Positions 1 through 8,963 of a stretch of DNA of 47,911 bases are shown in pieces. How positions within the stretch are numbered: the stretch's first letter is position 1; every line of letters begins with the position of its first letter. The notes under the pieces were generated by a model that made no database searches, was not told the DNA's origin, and saw only the letters and a list, made by a program, of their open reading frames with translations. The stretch is taken from assembly GCA_022842065.1 (NCBI GenBank), contig JALHQH010000072.1, positions 1 to 47,911 of the forward strand, in the 5' to 3' direction. The DNA comes from Caldilineaceae bacterium. Its GTDB lineage: Bacteria > Chloroflexota > Anaerolineae > Caldilineales > Caldilineaceae. The position numbers were made by a program, and so were the translations under genes.

Positions 1-124
1 ATACTCCATCCGCGCATCCTAAATCCGCGTCTCTACACCGCCTGTCAACCTAATACACCTTGGCGTAACCGGTAGTGCGGATTGCGTCCAATTGTACTGA
101 GTTTTAGCAACGAAATCAAGCAAC

Positions 125-157
125 AAAAAAGCCCGGTCGGCTGACCGGGCTTTTTTT
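125..157 (-). terminator. Intrinsic terminator (bidirectional) downstream of hpf
   Basis: An 8 bp GC-rich stem (131-138 with 143-150, loop GGCT) is flanked by an A-run at 125-130 and a T-run at 151-157, so it can terminate on both strands. It lies 60 bases after the hpf stop codon on the minus strand. The first 120 bases of the window show no gene. Confidence 0.9.
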
Positions 158-217
158 CATGGGCTAATTGATTTTGCGCTTGGCTACACGGTTACCTGTG
201 GCGACTGGCTGCGCAGG

Positions 218-571
218 CTAACTTAACTGCTCACTCAGCAGCTGTTCGGCATCGGCCACCGACAGGCGACCTTTGTGCTGGTGTTGCACCTTGACCTTAC
301 CAAGTTGGCGATCCAACTTGGCAATCGCCCCATTCACTGCGCCGTGGATATCGGCCGCGCTCTCGGTGGCTTGCAAAACACGATGATCAACGGTGGTGGT
401 AAATTGGCAACTGAAGTGCTCATTGCTGACGCGACTTTCGTCAACCATTACTTCGACGCGCACTTCAGTCAGGGCGGGCATGTGTTTGCCCAGTTTTTCA
501 CTTTTGCTGGTGATATACTCCTCAAGATGGTGGCTAACGTGCATATGGCGACCAGTGATGATCAGTTTCAT
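218..571 (-). CDS. hpf: Ribosome hibernation-promoting factor, short form
   Basis: This 117-residue protein matches the HPF/RaiA (sigma-54 modulation, S30AE) fold. It starts MKLIITGRHM and has the alternating strand/helix pattern and the basic helix around residues 80-105 (AIAKLDRQLGK) that contacts 16S rRNA. Family members bind the 30S decoding centre in stationary phase and block mRNA and tRNA binding. At 117 residues there is no C-terminal dimerisation domain, so this is the short type, which in other bacteria needs RMF or works like YfiA. The start is supported by an AGAAAGAAG ribosome site just upstream. It is monocistronic, with an intrinsic terminator at 125-157. The family call is firm; whether it makes 100S dimers or only silences 70S ribosomes cannot be told. 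Confidence 0.93.
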   Translation of the reverse strand: MKLIITGRHMHVSHHLEEYITSKSEKLGKHMPALTEVRVEVMVDESRVSNEHFSCQFTTTVDHRVLQATESAADIHGAVNGAIAKLDRQLGKVKVQHQHKGRLSVADAEQLLSEQLS

Positions 572-805
572 CTGAGGCTTCTTTCTGGTGGGTGCGCTGT
601 TTGAAAAGCATTGCTTGGCGCGTCCGTCGTGGGCGTCAAAGCGCTGCTTGGCAAAACAACCGCAGTTGATTCACAAACATGACTTCGATTTTGGGGCCCT
701 GGAAAAACACTGGTAAATTTGGGTAGCTACAGCTTTAGCATACGCCTAATGGGTGCAGGCACTGCTATCCTGCAAACGAGGATTTGCCCTGGTCGAGTGG
801 ATAGG

Positions 806-1774
806 CTATTTCGCTGTCAATTTAAGCAATTTGTCCATCTCCACATTGCCACCACTGACGACGACCACAACCGGATCGGCCACGGTTGCCAGCTTGCCGG
901 CGAGCAGGGCTGCGATCCCCACGCTGCCGCCCCCTTCTACCACCTGCCGCTCTACTTTTAAGGCATGAACCATCGCCGTGCCAATCTCATCCTCGCTGAC
1001 CAGGACAAACCTATCCACGACCTGGCGAATGAGGTCGAACGTATGGCGATTATCTAACCCAATACTGCCCAGCAGGCTGTCGGCCAGTGATGGCTCTTCG
1101 ACCACGGGCGTAGGGCGGCCGGCTTGCAGACTGAGCACCATCGCTGGACCAAGCTCCTGGGAAACGCCGATGGTCTGAATCGCGGGATCAGCCCCTTTCA
1201 GCGCCACGCCAATCCCACCCAATAAACCACCGCCGGAGAGCGGCACGACCACCGTCGCCACCTGCGGCAGCGCTTCCAAAATCTCCAACCCAATCGTGCC
1301 CTGGCCGGCGATCACATCGAGATCATCAAAGGCGGAGATCAGGGTCAAGCCCTGGCTGGCCTGCAACGTTAACGCGTGTGTTTCGGCGTCGTCCTGGATC
1401 GCACCGTGGATAACAACCTCCGCCCCTAAGGCCTGCATGGCGGCGATCTTATGCGGTAAGACCAACCCCGGCACACAGATCACGGCACGGATGCCCAGTT
1501 GCTGGGCCATATAGGCCACCCCGCGCCCGTGGTTGCCGGTCGAGACGGTGACCACGCCCCGTTTACGTGCGTCGTCCGGCAAATTACAGAGGCGATTGGC
1601 CGCGCCGCGCAACTTGAACGAACCCGTTTCCTGTTGATTTTCCAGTTTGAGATAGATCGTTTTGCCCGTGCGGCGGCTCAGTTCGTGGGAATGGACCAAT
1701 GGCGTATGCCGGGTAAAAGGGGCAATGGTCTGTCGGGCACGATAGAGATCGCGCAAGGTGATAGGTGTTGACAT
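806..1774 (-). CDS. PLP-dependent threonine/serine dehydratase-like enzyme
   Basis: This 322-residue fold-type II PLP enzyme resembles catabolic threonine ammonia-lyase, serine racemase and the EutB-type hydroxyectoine dehydratase. Visible motifs are the Schiff-base lysine K54 in GSFKLRGA, the substrate-carboxylate loop STGNHG (78-83), the phosphate-binding loop SGGGLLGG (180-187) and a late SGGN that contacts the pyridine nitrogen. There is no C-terminal ACT regulatory domain, which argues against biosynthetic, isoleucine-inhibited IlvA. The likely reaction is deamination of L-threonine or L-serine to the 2-oxo acid and ammonia. Exact substrate is not readable. It follows the small membrane protein gene after only 4 bases, so the two are probably co-transcribed. 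Confidence 0.85.
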   Translation of the reverse strand: MSTPITLRDLYRARQTIAPFTRHTPLVHSHELSRRTGKTIYLKLENQQETGSFKLRGAANRLCNLPDDARKRGVVTVSTGNHGRGVAYMAQQLGIRAVICVPGLVLPHKIAAMQALGAEVVIHGAIQDDAETHALTLQASQGLTLISAFDDLDVIAGQGTIGLEILEALPQVATVVVPLSGGGLLGGIGVALKGADPAIQTIGVSQELGPAMVLSLQAGRPTPVVEEPSLADSLLGSIGLDNRHTFDLIRQVVDRFVLVSEDEIGTAMVHALKVERQVVEGGGSVGIAALLAGKLATVADPVVVVVSGGNVEMDKLLKLTAK

Positions 1775-1778
1775 CGGC

Positions 1779-2207
1779 TTAACTTTTCACCCGGCCAGTG
1801 CGCGTGCCGACAATGTAGGCGACGATGCCCACAGCAATATAGATCACGCCGATGAGGGCAATCGTGCCCGTTAATGGTGGTGCCAATTGGACCAGCGCCG
1901 ACGTTACCTGATAACCGCCATAGAGCACCAAGCCGGCAGTCGTTAACCAGATGCCTATGGACTGGAGGCGCGGCTGGTTGACCAGAAAACCGAGGGTCGC
2001 CAGCAGTGCTCCGCCACCCCCCACCGCATCGAGCGCGATTAGGATGTAAAGCCGCGTTCGTTCGGCGGCCACGCTTAACCCCAAGAGCGCGGCAGTCCCT
2101 TCCAGATTGGTGGTGAGGCTCCCCCAGTTACTCAACCAAAGTTCGGATAACATGAGGAGGGCAATAAACAAGAAGAAAAGAATGCGGGGCGTATGGGCTC
2201 GCCACAT
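1779..2207 (-). CDS. Small four-helix membrane protein of unknown function
   Basis: This 142-residue protein has four hydrophobic stretches, at about residues 9-27, 53-75, 83-102 and 113-133, and a short basic C-terminus (GTRTGRVKS), consistent with an integral inner-membrane protein. No catalytic motif is visible and I do not recognise the family. The start is supported by AGGAG nine bases upstream of the ATG. It lies four bases before the dehydratase gene on the same strand, so a shared transcript is likely, but nothing in the sequence links the two functions. Confidence 0.7.
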   Translation of the reverse strand: MWRAHTPRILFFLFIALLMLSELWLSNWGSLTTNLEGTAALLGLSVAAERTRLYILIALDAVGGGGALLATLGFLVNQPRLQSIGIWLTTAGLVLYGGYQVTSALVQLAPPLTGTIALIGVIYIAVGIVAYIVGTRTGRVKS

Positions 2208-2419
2208 AACCGGTGACTCCTGTTGTGCAATTGATTGGTGAAAGATCTACAGTTTATCATTGTCGCTGCTGCTCCCCAAACTTTCACGCAGAGTCCGCTA
2301 TACTCGTCAAAAATCTGTGTAAATGGGTCTAATCGGCTAAATGAGCGTTCAGTGGCGCGCACATCCTGTGGTATCATTGGCTCAACTGATAATCACCTGT
2401 GCTAAAAGGAGAAAGTTTC

Positions 2420-3649
2420 ATGTCTACTGTAAAGCTGGCCTTAGTTGGGGCCGGCGGCTATGGTCAATTTTATCTGCGTGCGCTGGCAGCGAAAGCGGCG
2501 CAATACAATGTTGCGTTGGTCGGCATTGTTGACCCCACGATTACCGCGCCTGTCATGATCGATGGCGTGACCGTCACTGCGCCGTTATATGCCACCCTTG
2601 CTGCCTGCTTAGCTGCCGGCCCAGTGGACCTGGTCGCCATTGCCGCTCCGATCCACTACCACAAGCCTTATGTGTTAGAAGCGTTGGCCGGCGGTGCGCA
2701 TGTGCTTTGTGAAAAGCCCCTTTGCGCCACGATTCAGGATGCGTTGGAACTGGTCGACGCCCAACAGCAAGCTGGGCGCTTTGTCGCCGTTGGTTACCAG
2801 TGGTCCTATGCCGACGCGATTGGCGCGCTCAAGGCAGATATCATCGCCGGCGTGCTGGGCAAACCCTTGCGTTTTAAGGCCAAAGTACTCTGGCCACGCA
2901 CTGCCACCTACTATGCGCGCAACAACTGGGCTGGTCAACTGCAAATGCCGAATGGCAACTGGGTGTTGGATAGTCCGGTCAGTAATGCCACGGCGCACTA
3001 TCTACACAATCTTTTCTACCTGCTGGGTGATCAGCGCGCGACCAGCGCTCACCCGCAAACCGTACATGCCGAACTCTACCACGCCAACCCGATCCCCAAC
3101 TGTGACACGGCCGCCTTACGCTTTACCACCGCCACAGGGGTGGAGATCCTCTATTATACCTCCCACGCCATTATCGAAAACCGTGGTCCTACCTTTGATC
3201 TGGAATTTACTGACGCCAACGTCAGTTACAGCACCGATGGTGGCGCCCGCAGTGCCCAAGGTCCAATTACTGCCACCTTCCATCAGGGGCCACGGCAAGG
3301 TGAAACCGTTGTCTACGGCGATCCCTTTGCGGATGAAACCAACAAGATCTGGCAATGTGCCGACGCGGTGCGTACTGGCCTCCCCGTCGCCTGCGACGTC
3401 GAAACCGCCATTGCCCACGTCCTCGCGGTCAACGGCATGCACGAAGCTGCCCCGACGATCCACCCTTTCCCTGCCTCACTCATCCAGCAGACCGATGGGC
3501 TGACCTTTGTCGACGGTCTACAGGCGTGCCTGGATCGCTGTTATGCCGAAAATAAATTGCCCACTGAACTGGGTGATGTGACCTGGGCACAAGCGGGTAA
3601 AACCGTTGACCTGCGTAATTACCGTCACTTCCCGCGGGGTGATCGGTAG
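2420..3649 (+). CDS. Gfo/Idh/MocA family oxidoreductase
   Basis: This 409-residue NAD(P)-dependent dehydrogenase has an N-terminal Rossmann fold (LALVGAGGYGQFYLRAL, residues 5-21) and the family hallmark CEKPL at about residue 95, whose lysine is catalytic, followed by a C-terminal alpha/beta substrate domain. Such enzymes oxidise or reduce sugars, inositols or their derivatives; the substrate is not readable here. I take ATG 2420 rather than an upstream GTG because AGGAG sits eight bases before it. The gene stands alone and converges on the next gene. Its last codons read GAT CGG TAG, and the stop codon is the first unit of an array of ATCGGTAG repeats that continues downstream. Confidence 0.88.
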   Translation: MSTVKLALVGAGGYGQFYLRALAAKAAQYNVALVGIVDPTITAPVMIDGVTVTAPLYATLAACLAAGPVDLVAIAAPIHYHKPYVLEALAGGAHVLCEKPLCATIQDALELVDAQQQAGRFVAVGYQWSYADAIGALKADIIAGVLGKPLRFKAKVLWPRTATYYARNNWAGQLQMPNGNWVLDSPVSNATAHYLHNLFYLLGDQRATSAHPQTVHAELYHANPIPNCDTAALRFTTATGVEILYYTSHAIIENRGPTFDLEFTDANVSYSTDGGARSAQGPITATFHQGPRQGETVVYGDPFADETNKIWQCADAVRTGLPVACDVETAIAHVLAVNGMHEAAPTIHPFPASLIQQTDGLTFVDGLQACLDRCYAENKLPTELGDVTWAQAGKTVDLRNYRHFPRGDR

Positions 3650-3745
3650 ATCGGTAGATCGGTAGATCGGTAAATCGGTAGATAAGTAAATCGGTAGATC
3701 GGTAATTTAGGCCGATCTACCGATTTACTTATCTACCGATCTACC
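3644..3745. repeat. Hairpin repeat built of 8-nt ATCGGTAG units
   Basis: Tandem 8-mers (ATCGGTAG and variants) run from the stop codon of the oxidoreductase gene. The last units form a perfect 29 bp inverted repeat, 3674-3702 with 3712-3740, around a 9-base loop. It lies between convergent genes and could end transcripts from both sides, although there is no T-run. Related arrays occur at 36214-36294 and 41449-41520. Confidence 0.9.
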
Positions 3746-3749
3746 ACTC

Positions 3750-4904
3750 CTACCGACTGCCCAGTTTGCCTCCCGCGCGCAACTGCGTTGACGAAATGTC
3801 ATGGCGGAAGTGCGTTTCGGGAATGGCCGTAAACATAGCGGCAAAGCGGCTGGGCATCGGGATCTCGGCCAGGGTGCGGAATTCTCCGGCGCTATCCGCC
3901 CGCCCGGCGACCAGAAAGTGACAGCCTAATGCCTGGATTTCTGCCAGGGCTTCCATCATTGTCTGCTGGCTGTTATTGTAATAGCGCGGGGCAAAGATGC
4001 GCACTGCCGTATCATAACCAACAATGAAGGTGGCACTGGGATAGAGACGGGCTTTCTCGATATAGGTCGGGGCGTCGCTGGCAATGATCCCATGCCGCCC
4101 GGCAAATTGCCCCATGCGCGCCAAAATCGTTGCGGTCGGCAGCGGTGGTTTGTCCACATTGACGGCCGACAACTCAAATGTCACCGGGCGCTCCAACAGC
4201 GCTGCTGCGGCCGCTGCCATCCCTAGGTGACCACTATGGAGCGGATTAAACGAGCCGGATAGGAGCACCGCCGGTCTTTCACCCTCTGCGTAAAGCTGCC
4301 CATCCGCATGGATGCCAAACCAATGGCGCTTACCCGCTGTCAATGCCTGCGCTGGGCCGCGAAAATCAATGGTACTACTGGTTAACTGATCGCCCGCACC
4401 TAACGTCAGTGGCAACTGCAACGGTAAACCACCGGCTTGGCTGATCGCATTGAGGATGAGGTGGCTGACCAGTGCTTCTTCGCCGGCCCGATCCCGCACT
4501 CCTTTTTCCATGAGCAAAAAATACTCAGTTAGCGCGCTCTCTTGCCAGATGGCCACATAGGCCCGATGTTCACCGCGTTTTAAGCGATTGGTGGCAATGG
4601 TCGCCGTCCCGGCAACGCCCAATAGCGGGGTTTCGCTGTCGGCTAATTGGCGTGCGCGCGTATAAGCGCGCCCAGCCAGGTGGCGTGCGGTGTTGCCGGC
4701 TACATGTTGTTGCGGGGTAAAGCTGAGAAATTCATCAAATGCGGCTGGACTGTAAGGGACGAGCGCTTCTAGCAGCGTACGGCTCGCCCCCGCGACATTG
4801 AGTAAACTGCTAAGGGCACCGTGCCCAGCGCCAGCGATGACGAGTACAAGTTTATAGGGGGCTTCATGAATGTGCTGTACAAGTTCCTGTAGTTGATTGT
4901 CCAT
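3750..4904 (-). CDS. CinA-like domain fused to an NMNAT-type nucleotidylyltransferase
   Basis: This 384-residue protein appears to have two parts. Residues 15-165 follow the CinA C-terminal/PncC (NMN deamidase) pattern, including the GAS...ALVPYS strand and the GVAGTATIAT segment, but the usual AESCTGG nucleophile motif is replaced by AGAGHGA, so deamidase activity is doubtful. Residues 212-384 form a nucleotidylyltransferase domain with GSFNPLHSGH (217-226, HxGH motif) and ISSTQLR (370-376), which bind nucleotide phosphates in NadD/NadM-like enzymes. NAD-related metabolism is therefore a fair guess, but the substrate is unproven. No strong ribosome site precedes the ATG. The stop is just outside the hairpin repeat shared with the convergent neighbour. 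Confidence 0.75.
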   Translation of the reverse strand: MDNQLQELVQHIHEAPYKLVLVIAGAGHGALSSLLNVAGASRTLLEALVPYSPAAFDEFLSFTPQQHVAGNTARHLAGRAYTRARQLADSETPLLGVAGTATIATNRLKRGEHRAYVAIWQESALTEYFLLMEKGVRDRAGEEALVSHLILNAISQAGGLPLQLPLTLGAGDQLTSSTIDFRGPAQALTAGKRHWFGIHADGQLYAEGERPAVLLSGSFNPLHSGHLGMAAAAAALLERPVTFELSAVNVDKPPLPTATILARMGQFAGRHGIIASDAPTYIEKARLYPSATFIVGYDTAVRIFAPRYYNNSQQTMMEALAEIQALGCHFLVAGRADSAGEFRTLAEIPMPSRFAAMFTAIPETHFRHDISSTQLRAGGKLGSR

Positions 4905-4943
4905 CAGGCTGTCTATTTCATCTTTTATTTTATTAACGATTCA

Positions 4944-5036
4944 GGCACCCCTCCTAGCCTCACCCAGCTTGGGGAATGATCCGTTATAGTTCCCTCCCCA
5001 AGCTGGGGAGCGGTGCCCTTGGGGCGAGGGAGGAGT
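4944..5036. repeat. Imperfect palindromic intergenic repeat
   Basis: A 13 bp perfect inverted repeat, 4963-4975 with 4995-5007 (CCCAGCTTGGGGA and its complement), sits inside a longer imperfect palindrome with C-rich and G-rich outer arms. It lies in the 338-base gap between two divergent genes. The remainder of the gap, 5037-5242, must hold the promoter of the lipoprotein gene, but I cannot place one with confidence. Confidence 0.7.
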
Positions 5037-5242
5037 GAATAGTTACCTATTTTATTAGAGTAACAATAACATCTATGCCCCGTTATTCACTTCGGTTAAG
5101 TCAAACCCGACATCTGTTTGCAAAAATGTAAGGAAGTTGTAACTGTTGGCTTGGTCACGTTGCTGTATGCTTGACCTTGCGTTCGTCAGCGCCATCTGTC
5201 ACTGCTTGTTGCGAAAACAAGGAGCACCGTCCCGAGGAATCT

Positions 5243-6433
5243 ATGAAACCTGCGAAACAACCAAATTACTTTGCATTAAGCTCACACCGTCTGCTGACCT
5301 GGGTCGCAGCTTGCTTTCTTTTGCTGAATACTACCGGCTGTAGTACGATCATGGGCTTCTTTGGCTCTGAAACCGCCGTTAATGCGGCCCCTGCGGCCGA
5401 CACATCACGCCTGTTGGTGCCAACCGCTACCGCTGAAGTTGTGCTTTCGGTGGCCGCAGCAAAACCTAGCCCCACCCCAACTGACGCAGTGGCGATTGGG
5501 GCAGTCGCGGAAGCGCTCCCCGCCGTTGCTGAGGCAGCGCCAGCGGTCCTGTCTGTACCCGCTGCGGTTACCCCTGCCGTCACACAAGTGGTGATTACCG
5601 CACCCAGTGTCAACGTCCGCACCAACCCTGGTCTCGACGGTCAAATCTTACGTACCGTGCCGGTCGATACTGTTTTTGAATTAGCCGGCAAGAATGATGC
5701 GGGTGATTGGCTACGAATTTGCTGTGTTGACGGTGCTGAAGGTTGGGTTTTTGCCGAACTAGCGCGGGTTGATACCGCCACGCCTGTGGCCAGCGTCGCC
5801 GCACCAAGTGCGGCTGCACCCACCGTTTCGCGTTTGCCAGGTGAACAACTCCCACCTGCTGTACACCCTGTCGCGACTTTGCCGGCGGAAGCAACTAATT
5901 ATTCCTTTCCTGACCAAAATTTCGCGATTACCCTGCCGCCTCAGTGGTTGCCGATCATTGGGGGTGGGGCGTTAATCCAAGCGAATATGGTGAACTTGGG
6001 CAACGAAAATCCCCAAGTTGCGGCGCTGTTGAGCCAACAGCTCGCGACACTCGCACCGACCCCGATCACATTTATGGCCTTTTCCGCGGCACCGGATGTG
6101 GTTGCTAGCGGCCATGTGCCCAGTGTTACCATCCTGCGGCAACCAGTGCCACCGGATATCGAGCTGGCGTTTTTTCTCCAATTTAGTGCGACCCAATTAG
6201 AGCAGATTCTTGGGCTGCCGGCGCCTGCGGCGGCAAGTAATGTACAGCTAGGCGCGGGTGAAGCGCTATTGCTCTCCTACCAACTCGCCGATCTTGCTGT
6301 GACTGCGCAACAGTACCTGCTCTTGCATAACAATACTGTTTACATCATTACTTTTACTAGCGCACTGAGCCAATCCGCAACTAACATCGCGACCTTTGCT
6401 GCCATAGCAGATTCCTTTACTGTGCTCGATTAA
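5243..6433 (+). CDS. Lipoprotein with SH3b domain
   Basis: This 396-residue protein begins with a signal peptide (hydrophobic core about residues 18-30) ending in a lipobox NTTGC, so it is probably lipidated and anchored outside the membrane. An Ala/Pro/Val-rich linker (about 45-110) leads to a bacterial SH3 domain at about 114-175 (APSVNVRTNPG ... GWVFAELARV), a fold that binds peptidoglycan or peptide ligands. The remaining 170 residues form a globular C-terminal region I do not recognise. The ATG at 5243 is chosen because GAGG lies seven bases upstream and the signal peptide starts there; an upstream in-frame start would add 24 non-signal residues. Monocistronic. Role: likely envelope-associated, otherwise unknown. 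Confidence 0.8.
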   Translation: MKPAKQPNYFALSSHRLLTWVAACFLLLNTTGCSTIMGFFGSETAVNAAPAADTSRLLVPTATAEVVLSVAAAKPSPTPTDAVAIGAVAEALPAVAEAAPAVLSVPAAVTPAVTQVVITAPSVNVRTNPGLDGQILRTVPVDTVFELAGKNDAGDWLRICCVDGAEGWVFAELARVDTATPVASVAAPSAAAPTVSRLPGEQLPPAVHPVATLPAEATNYSFPDQNFAITLPPQWLPIIGGGALIQANMVNLGNENPQVAALLSQQLATLAPTPITFMAFSAAPDVVASGHVPSVTILRQPVPPDIELAFFLQFSATQLEQILGLPAPAAASNVQLGAGEALLLSYQLADLAVTAQQYLLLHNNTVYIITFTSALSQSATNIATFAAIADSFTVLD

Positions 6434-6448
6434 CTGACGACGCCCGCT

Positions 6449-6490
6449 GCCTTACCTGCTGACAACAGTGTTGTTGCCAGTGGGTAAGGC
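6449..6490. terminator. Hairpin between convergent genes
   Basis: GCCTTACC (6449-6456) pairs with GGTAAGGC (6483-6490), and the intervening bases can pair further (ACAACA with TGTTGT). It lies between the convergent lipoprotein and isomerase-like genes. There is no clear T-run, so termination is inferred from position and shape only. Confidence 0.6.
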
Positions 6491-6530
6491 ATTGTTGGTT
6501 GCTGTCGTCTGCTCCCCTTTGACACTTCTT

Positions 6531-7331
6531 CTAGGCCCGTGCCCCGCAGGCTTGCAGCGCGGCTTGCATGTGTCCGCGCGACTCCGCCGCAATTATACAG
6601 CATTGTTCAAGGGTATACTCTTTGGCCCCAATAATCTCTAGATTTAAGGGACCGGTATAGCCATTTTCATGTAAGACGCGAATGTAGCCAACCAGATCAA
6701 TATCACCGCGGCCATTTGCCTGCATTTCTGGTTTGCCGGGACCTTGTTGGCGCCCTTTACAATCGCGAATGTGTACATGTCTAACGCGTGAAATCACGGC
6801 TGCAATTGCGTCCACTGGATTTTCATTGGCGCGATAAATGTGCGAAGGATCCATATCAATCCCAAAGTTGGGGGAAGTAATCGCTGCCATCACAGCGAGG
6901 GTAGTGGGTGTGTTGTAAACCGCCGCACCGACATGCGCTTTGACACAGAGGGTGACGCCATAGTGCTCGGCTAGCTTAGCCAGTTCGCCTAACTCATCAA
7001 GCGTCTGTTGGAGGGTGCTCGGATCCTCAGTTTTGCCCCCAGGGCCACAGTTGATAATTGGGATCCCGATCTCAACCGCAGCCTGCATCGCCTTTTCCAT
7101 CTTGTCACGTTCGCGAGAGGGCTGTTCCATTGCCAGCAGTTCCAAATTGTAAACTTGGGCTAGGCGCTTGATTTCTGGGGCGATTGTTTGCCACTGGTCG
7201 AGCACCAGATGTTCACTCATGCGGTCGATAGCCGAAATTTCAATTCCATCATAGCCCGCCAAAGCGGTGTACTTGAAGGCGGTTTCTAAGTCGAAACCAC
7301 CAAAGAGTACAGTATTGGCACCGAGTTGCAT
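6531..7331 (-). CDS. Sugar phosphate isomerase/epimerase family protein (AP endonuclease 2-like TIM barrel)
   Basis: This 266-residue protein matches the xylose isomerase-like TIM-barrel superfamily. It opens QLGANTVLFGG and has metal-ligand-type segments in order: KAHVG, GIDMDPSHI, VRHVHIRDCKG and LNLEIIGAKEY, giving the Glu/Asp/His/Glu set typical of hexulose-6-phosphate or myo-inosose isomerases and epimerases. The start at 7331 is chosen because GGAAG lies just upstream; an upstream in-frame start would add 15 residues with no ribosome site. It stands alone on its strand with a long non-coding stretch upstream. The substrate cannot be determined; sugar or inositol catabolism is most likely. 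Confidence 0.85.
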   Translation of the reverse strand: MQLGANTVLFGGFDLETAFKYTALAGYDGIEISAIDRMSEHLVLDQWQTIAPEIKRLAQVYNLELLAMEQPSRERDKMEKAMQAAVEIGIPIINCGPGGKTEDPSTLQQTLDELGELAKLAEHYGVTLCVKAHVGAAVYNTPTTLAVMAAITSPNFGIDMDPSHIYRANENPVDAIAAVISRVRHVHIRDCKGRQQGPGKPEMQANGRGDIDLVGYIRVLHENGYTGPLNLEIIGAKEYTLEQCCIIAAESRGHMQAALQACGARA

Positions 7332-7892
7332 AGTACTTCCTCTTCCTTGCTGTTTTTGATTGGATGTAGACCGCAACCGTGCGCGGCATGGCCCATAACC
7401 TGCCGTCAGTCACCGGGGAGCTATTGGGCACGGCTTGGCACAATGTTTGTGTTAAAGCTGCTCCTATTGTAGTCTCTCCGCGGGCACACTGCAAACTCAT
7501 TTTGCCGGCTAACCTCTTCGTCTATCCTCTGCTCTGTTGGCGAACCTGAATTTTCATAGAAGTCAAAATTGTGCTTCTCAATTCAGCTCCCTTCTCGTAG
7601 CCGCAGCTATTTTCACGGCATCTGTTGTTTCGACGATTTCACGACGATAGTATAGTACTTTCATTTAAGCGATTGTTGCCTTTGAGATTGGTTGTCAGCA
7701 AAACATCAAGGCTTTTAGCCTGAGGATGGCTTGCGGTTAAGCACTCTTAACCGTAAATATGAATCAATTGTTTATATTATTGTATTTTATTGCTGACTGA
7801 CAAGCAGGTAATAAGTTGCTAAGCTTAGCTATTATTTTCATATTTTATCGATCAAAGGTGTTATCATCTCCAGCATAAGTAGTGAACCTTCT
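7332..7892. other. 561-base AT-rich divergent intergenic region
   Basis: No open frame with coding character is seen here. The region is markedly AT-rich from about 7550 onwards and holds one small perfect hairpin (7734-7741 with 7746-7753, CGGTTAAG, loop CACT). It must contain the promoters of the divergent isomerase-like and response-regulator genes; I cannot assign -35/-10 pairs with confidence. Its length suggests more regulation than elsewhere in the window, or a lost gene. Confidence 0.55.
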
Positions 7893-8915
7893 ATGTCATA
7901 TTCCGCATTACCTCAAATTCTAGTCGTAGACGATAACGCCGAGGATCTCCATCTGTTGGCCACACGGCTACGCCGGTCAAACTATATCGTGATTGAAGCC
8001 GATACGGGTGAGCGTGCGCTTACTTTAACCTTACAGACGCAGCCCGATCTGATCTTAATGGATGTGCTGATGCCTGGGCTTGATGGCTTCGAAACCTGCC
8101 AACGCATCAAGGCAATTCCGCAGACCGCAGAAATCCCTGTGATTTTTTTGACTTCGCTAACGCAAACGACTGATCAGGTGCGCGGCTTTGCGGTTGGTGG
8201 GGTCGATTTTATTGTCAAGCCACCTCAATTCCCCGAAGTGCTGGCACGCATTGAAAATCATCTGGCGTTGCGGCGTAGCCGTTTGGAGCTGCGGGAATTA
8301 AACCAGCAGTTAGAAGAGATCATGCAAAAACGCACCGTCGAGTTGCACAATGAATCCCTGTGGCGCCGCCAATATGAGCAGGAGGTGGGCAAACTCTTGG
8401 ATGTTGTTCACCATCAGGGCAAACAACTAGGGGTATTAATGCAATTTTGCATGGATCATGGCTGCGATACACAGACTGATTTTTCGCAAACACTTGCTAC
8501 GCTTGCGATCAATTACTTCAACCTGATCCGTACCCATCTGCGCTTTATTGAAATGCATACCGGCTCCTTGGCCAATAATAGCATCACCGAGCTAATTAAA
8601 GAGCACCTAACATCCGCGACCCACTTGTTGGATACCATCGATACCCAAATCCAGCAGGCAAATACGCCGCTCAATCCACTCTCGCGCGATAAACCCGAAG
8701 GGCACAACGCGTTGTCCAAACTGTCTGCGCGTGAATATGAGATTTTGCGCTTGGTTGCTGATGGGCGCGCCAATGCGGATATTGCCGAATTGCTCTGCCT
8801 GGCTGAACCGACGGTACGCGTCTATCGTAGTCGCATTATGGGCAAATTACAGCTAGATGATGCCGCCGCGCTGATCAAGTTTGCGATCAAACATAAGCTT
8901 ACTACGGTCAATTAA
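7893..8915 (+). CDS. Response regulator: REC domain, coiled coil, LuxR-type HTH
   Basis: This 340-residue protein starts with a receiver domain (about residues 8-128). The acidic pocket is D13/D14, the phospho-acceptor is D57 in LILMDVLMPG, and the conserved Thr/Lys follow in FLTSL and IVKPP. A charged coiled-coil linker (about 128-160) and a helical middle region (about 160-265) lead to a LuxR/GerE helix-turn-helix at about 272-335 (LSAREYEILRLVADG ... ADIAELLCLAEPTVRVYRSRIMGKL). It is therefore a phosphorylation-controlled DNA-binding regulator. No histidine kinase is in the window, so it is an orphan here. The long REC-to-HTH spacing is unusual for NarL-type regulators (about 210 residues) and may form a dimerisation or sensing module. 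No strong ribosome site is visible. Confidence 0.9.
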   Translation: MSYSALPQILVVDDNAEDLHLLATRLRRSNYIVIEADTGERALTLTLQTQPDLILMDVLMPGLDGFETCQRIKAIPQTAEIPVIFLTSLTQTTDQVRGFAVGGVDFIVKPPQFPEVLARIENHLALRRSRLELRELNQQLEEIMQKRTVELHNESLWRRQYEQEVGKLLDVVHHQGKQLGVLMQFCMDHGCDTQTDFSQTLATLAINYFNLIRTHLRFIEMHTGSLANNSITELIKEHLTSATHLLDTIDTQIQQANTPLNPLSRDKPEGHNALSKLSAREYEILRLVADGRANADIAELLCLAEPTVRVYRSRIMGKLQLDDAAALIKFAIKHKLTTVN

Positions 8916-8963
8916 TCGGCACATCCCCACCAGGTGGTAAATAGCCCATTTTCGAAAATCTAT

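Noticed and set aside
806..2207. Biosynthetic threonine deaminase IlvA
   Set aside because: The protein ends at 322 residues without the regulatory ACT-like domain and no isoleucine/valine genes are near.
3644..3745. CRISPR array
   Set aside because: The units are 8 nt with no spacers and form an inverted repeat; no cas gene is in the window.
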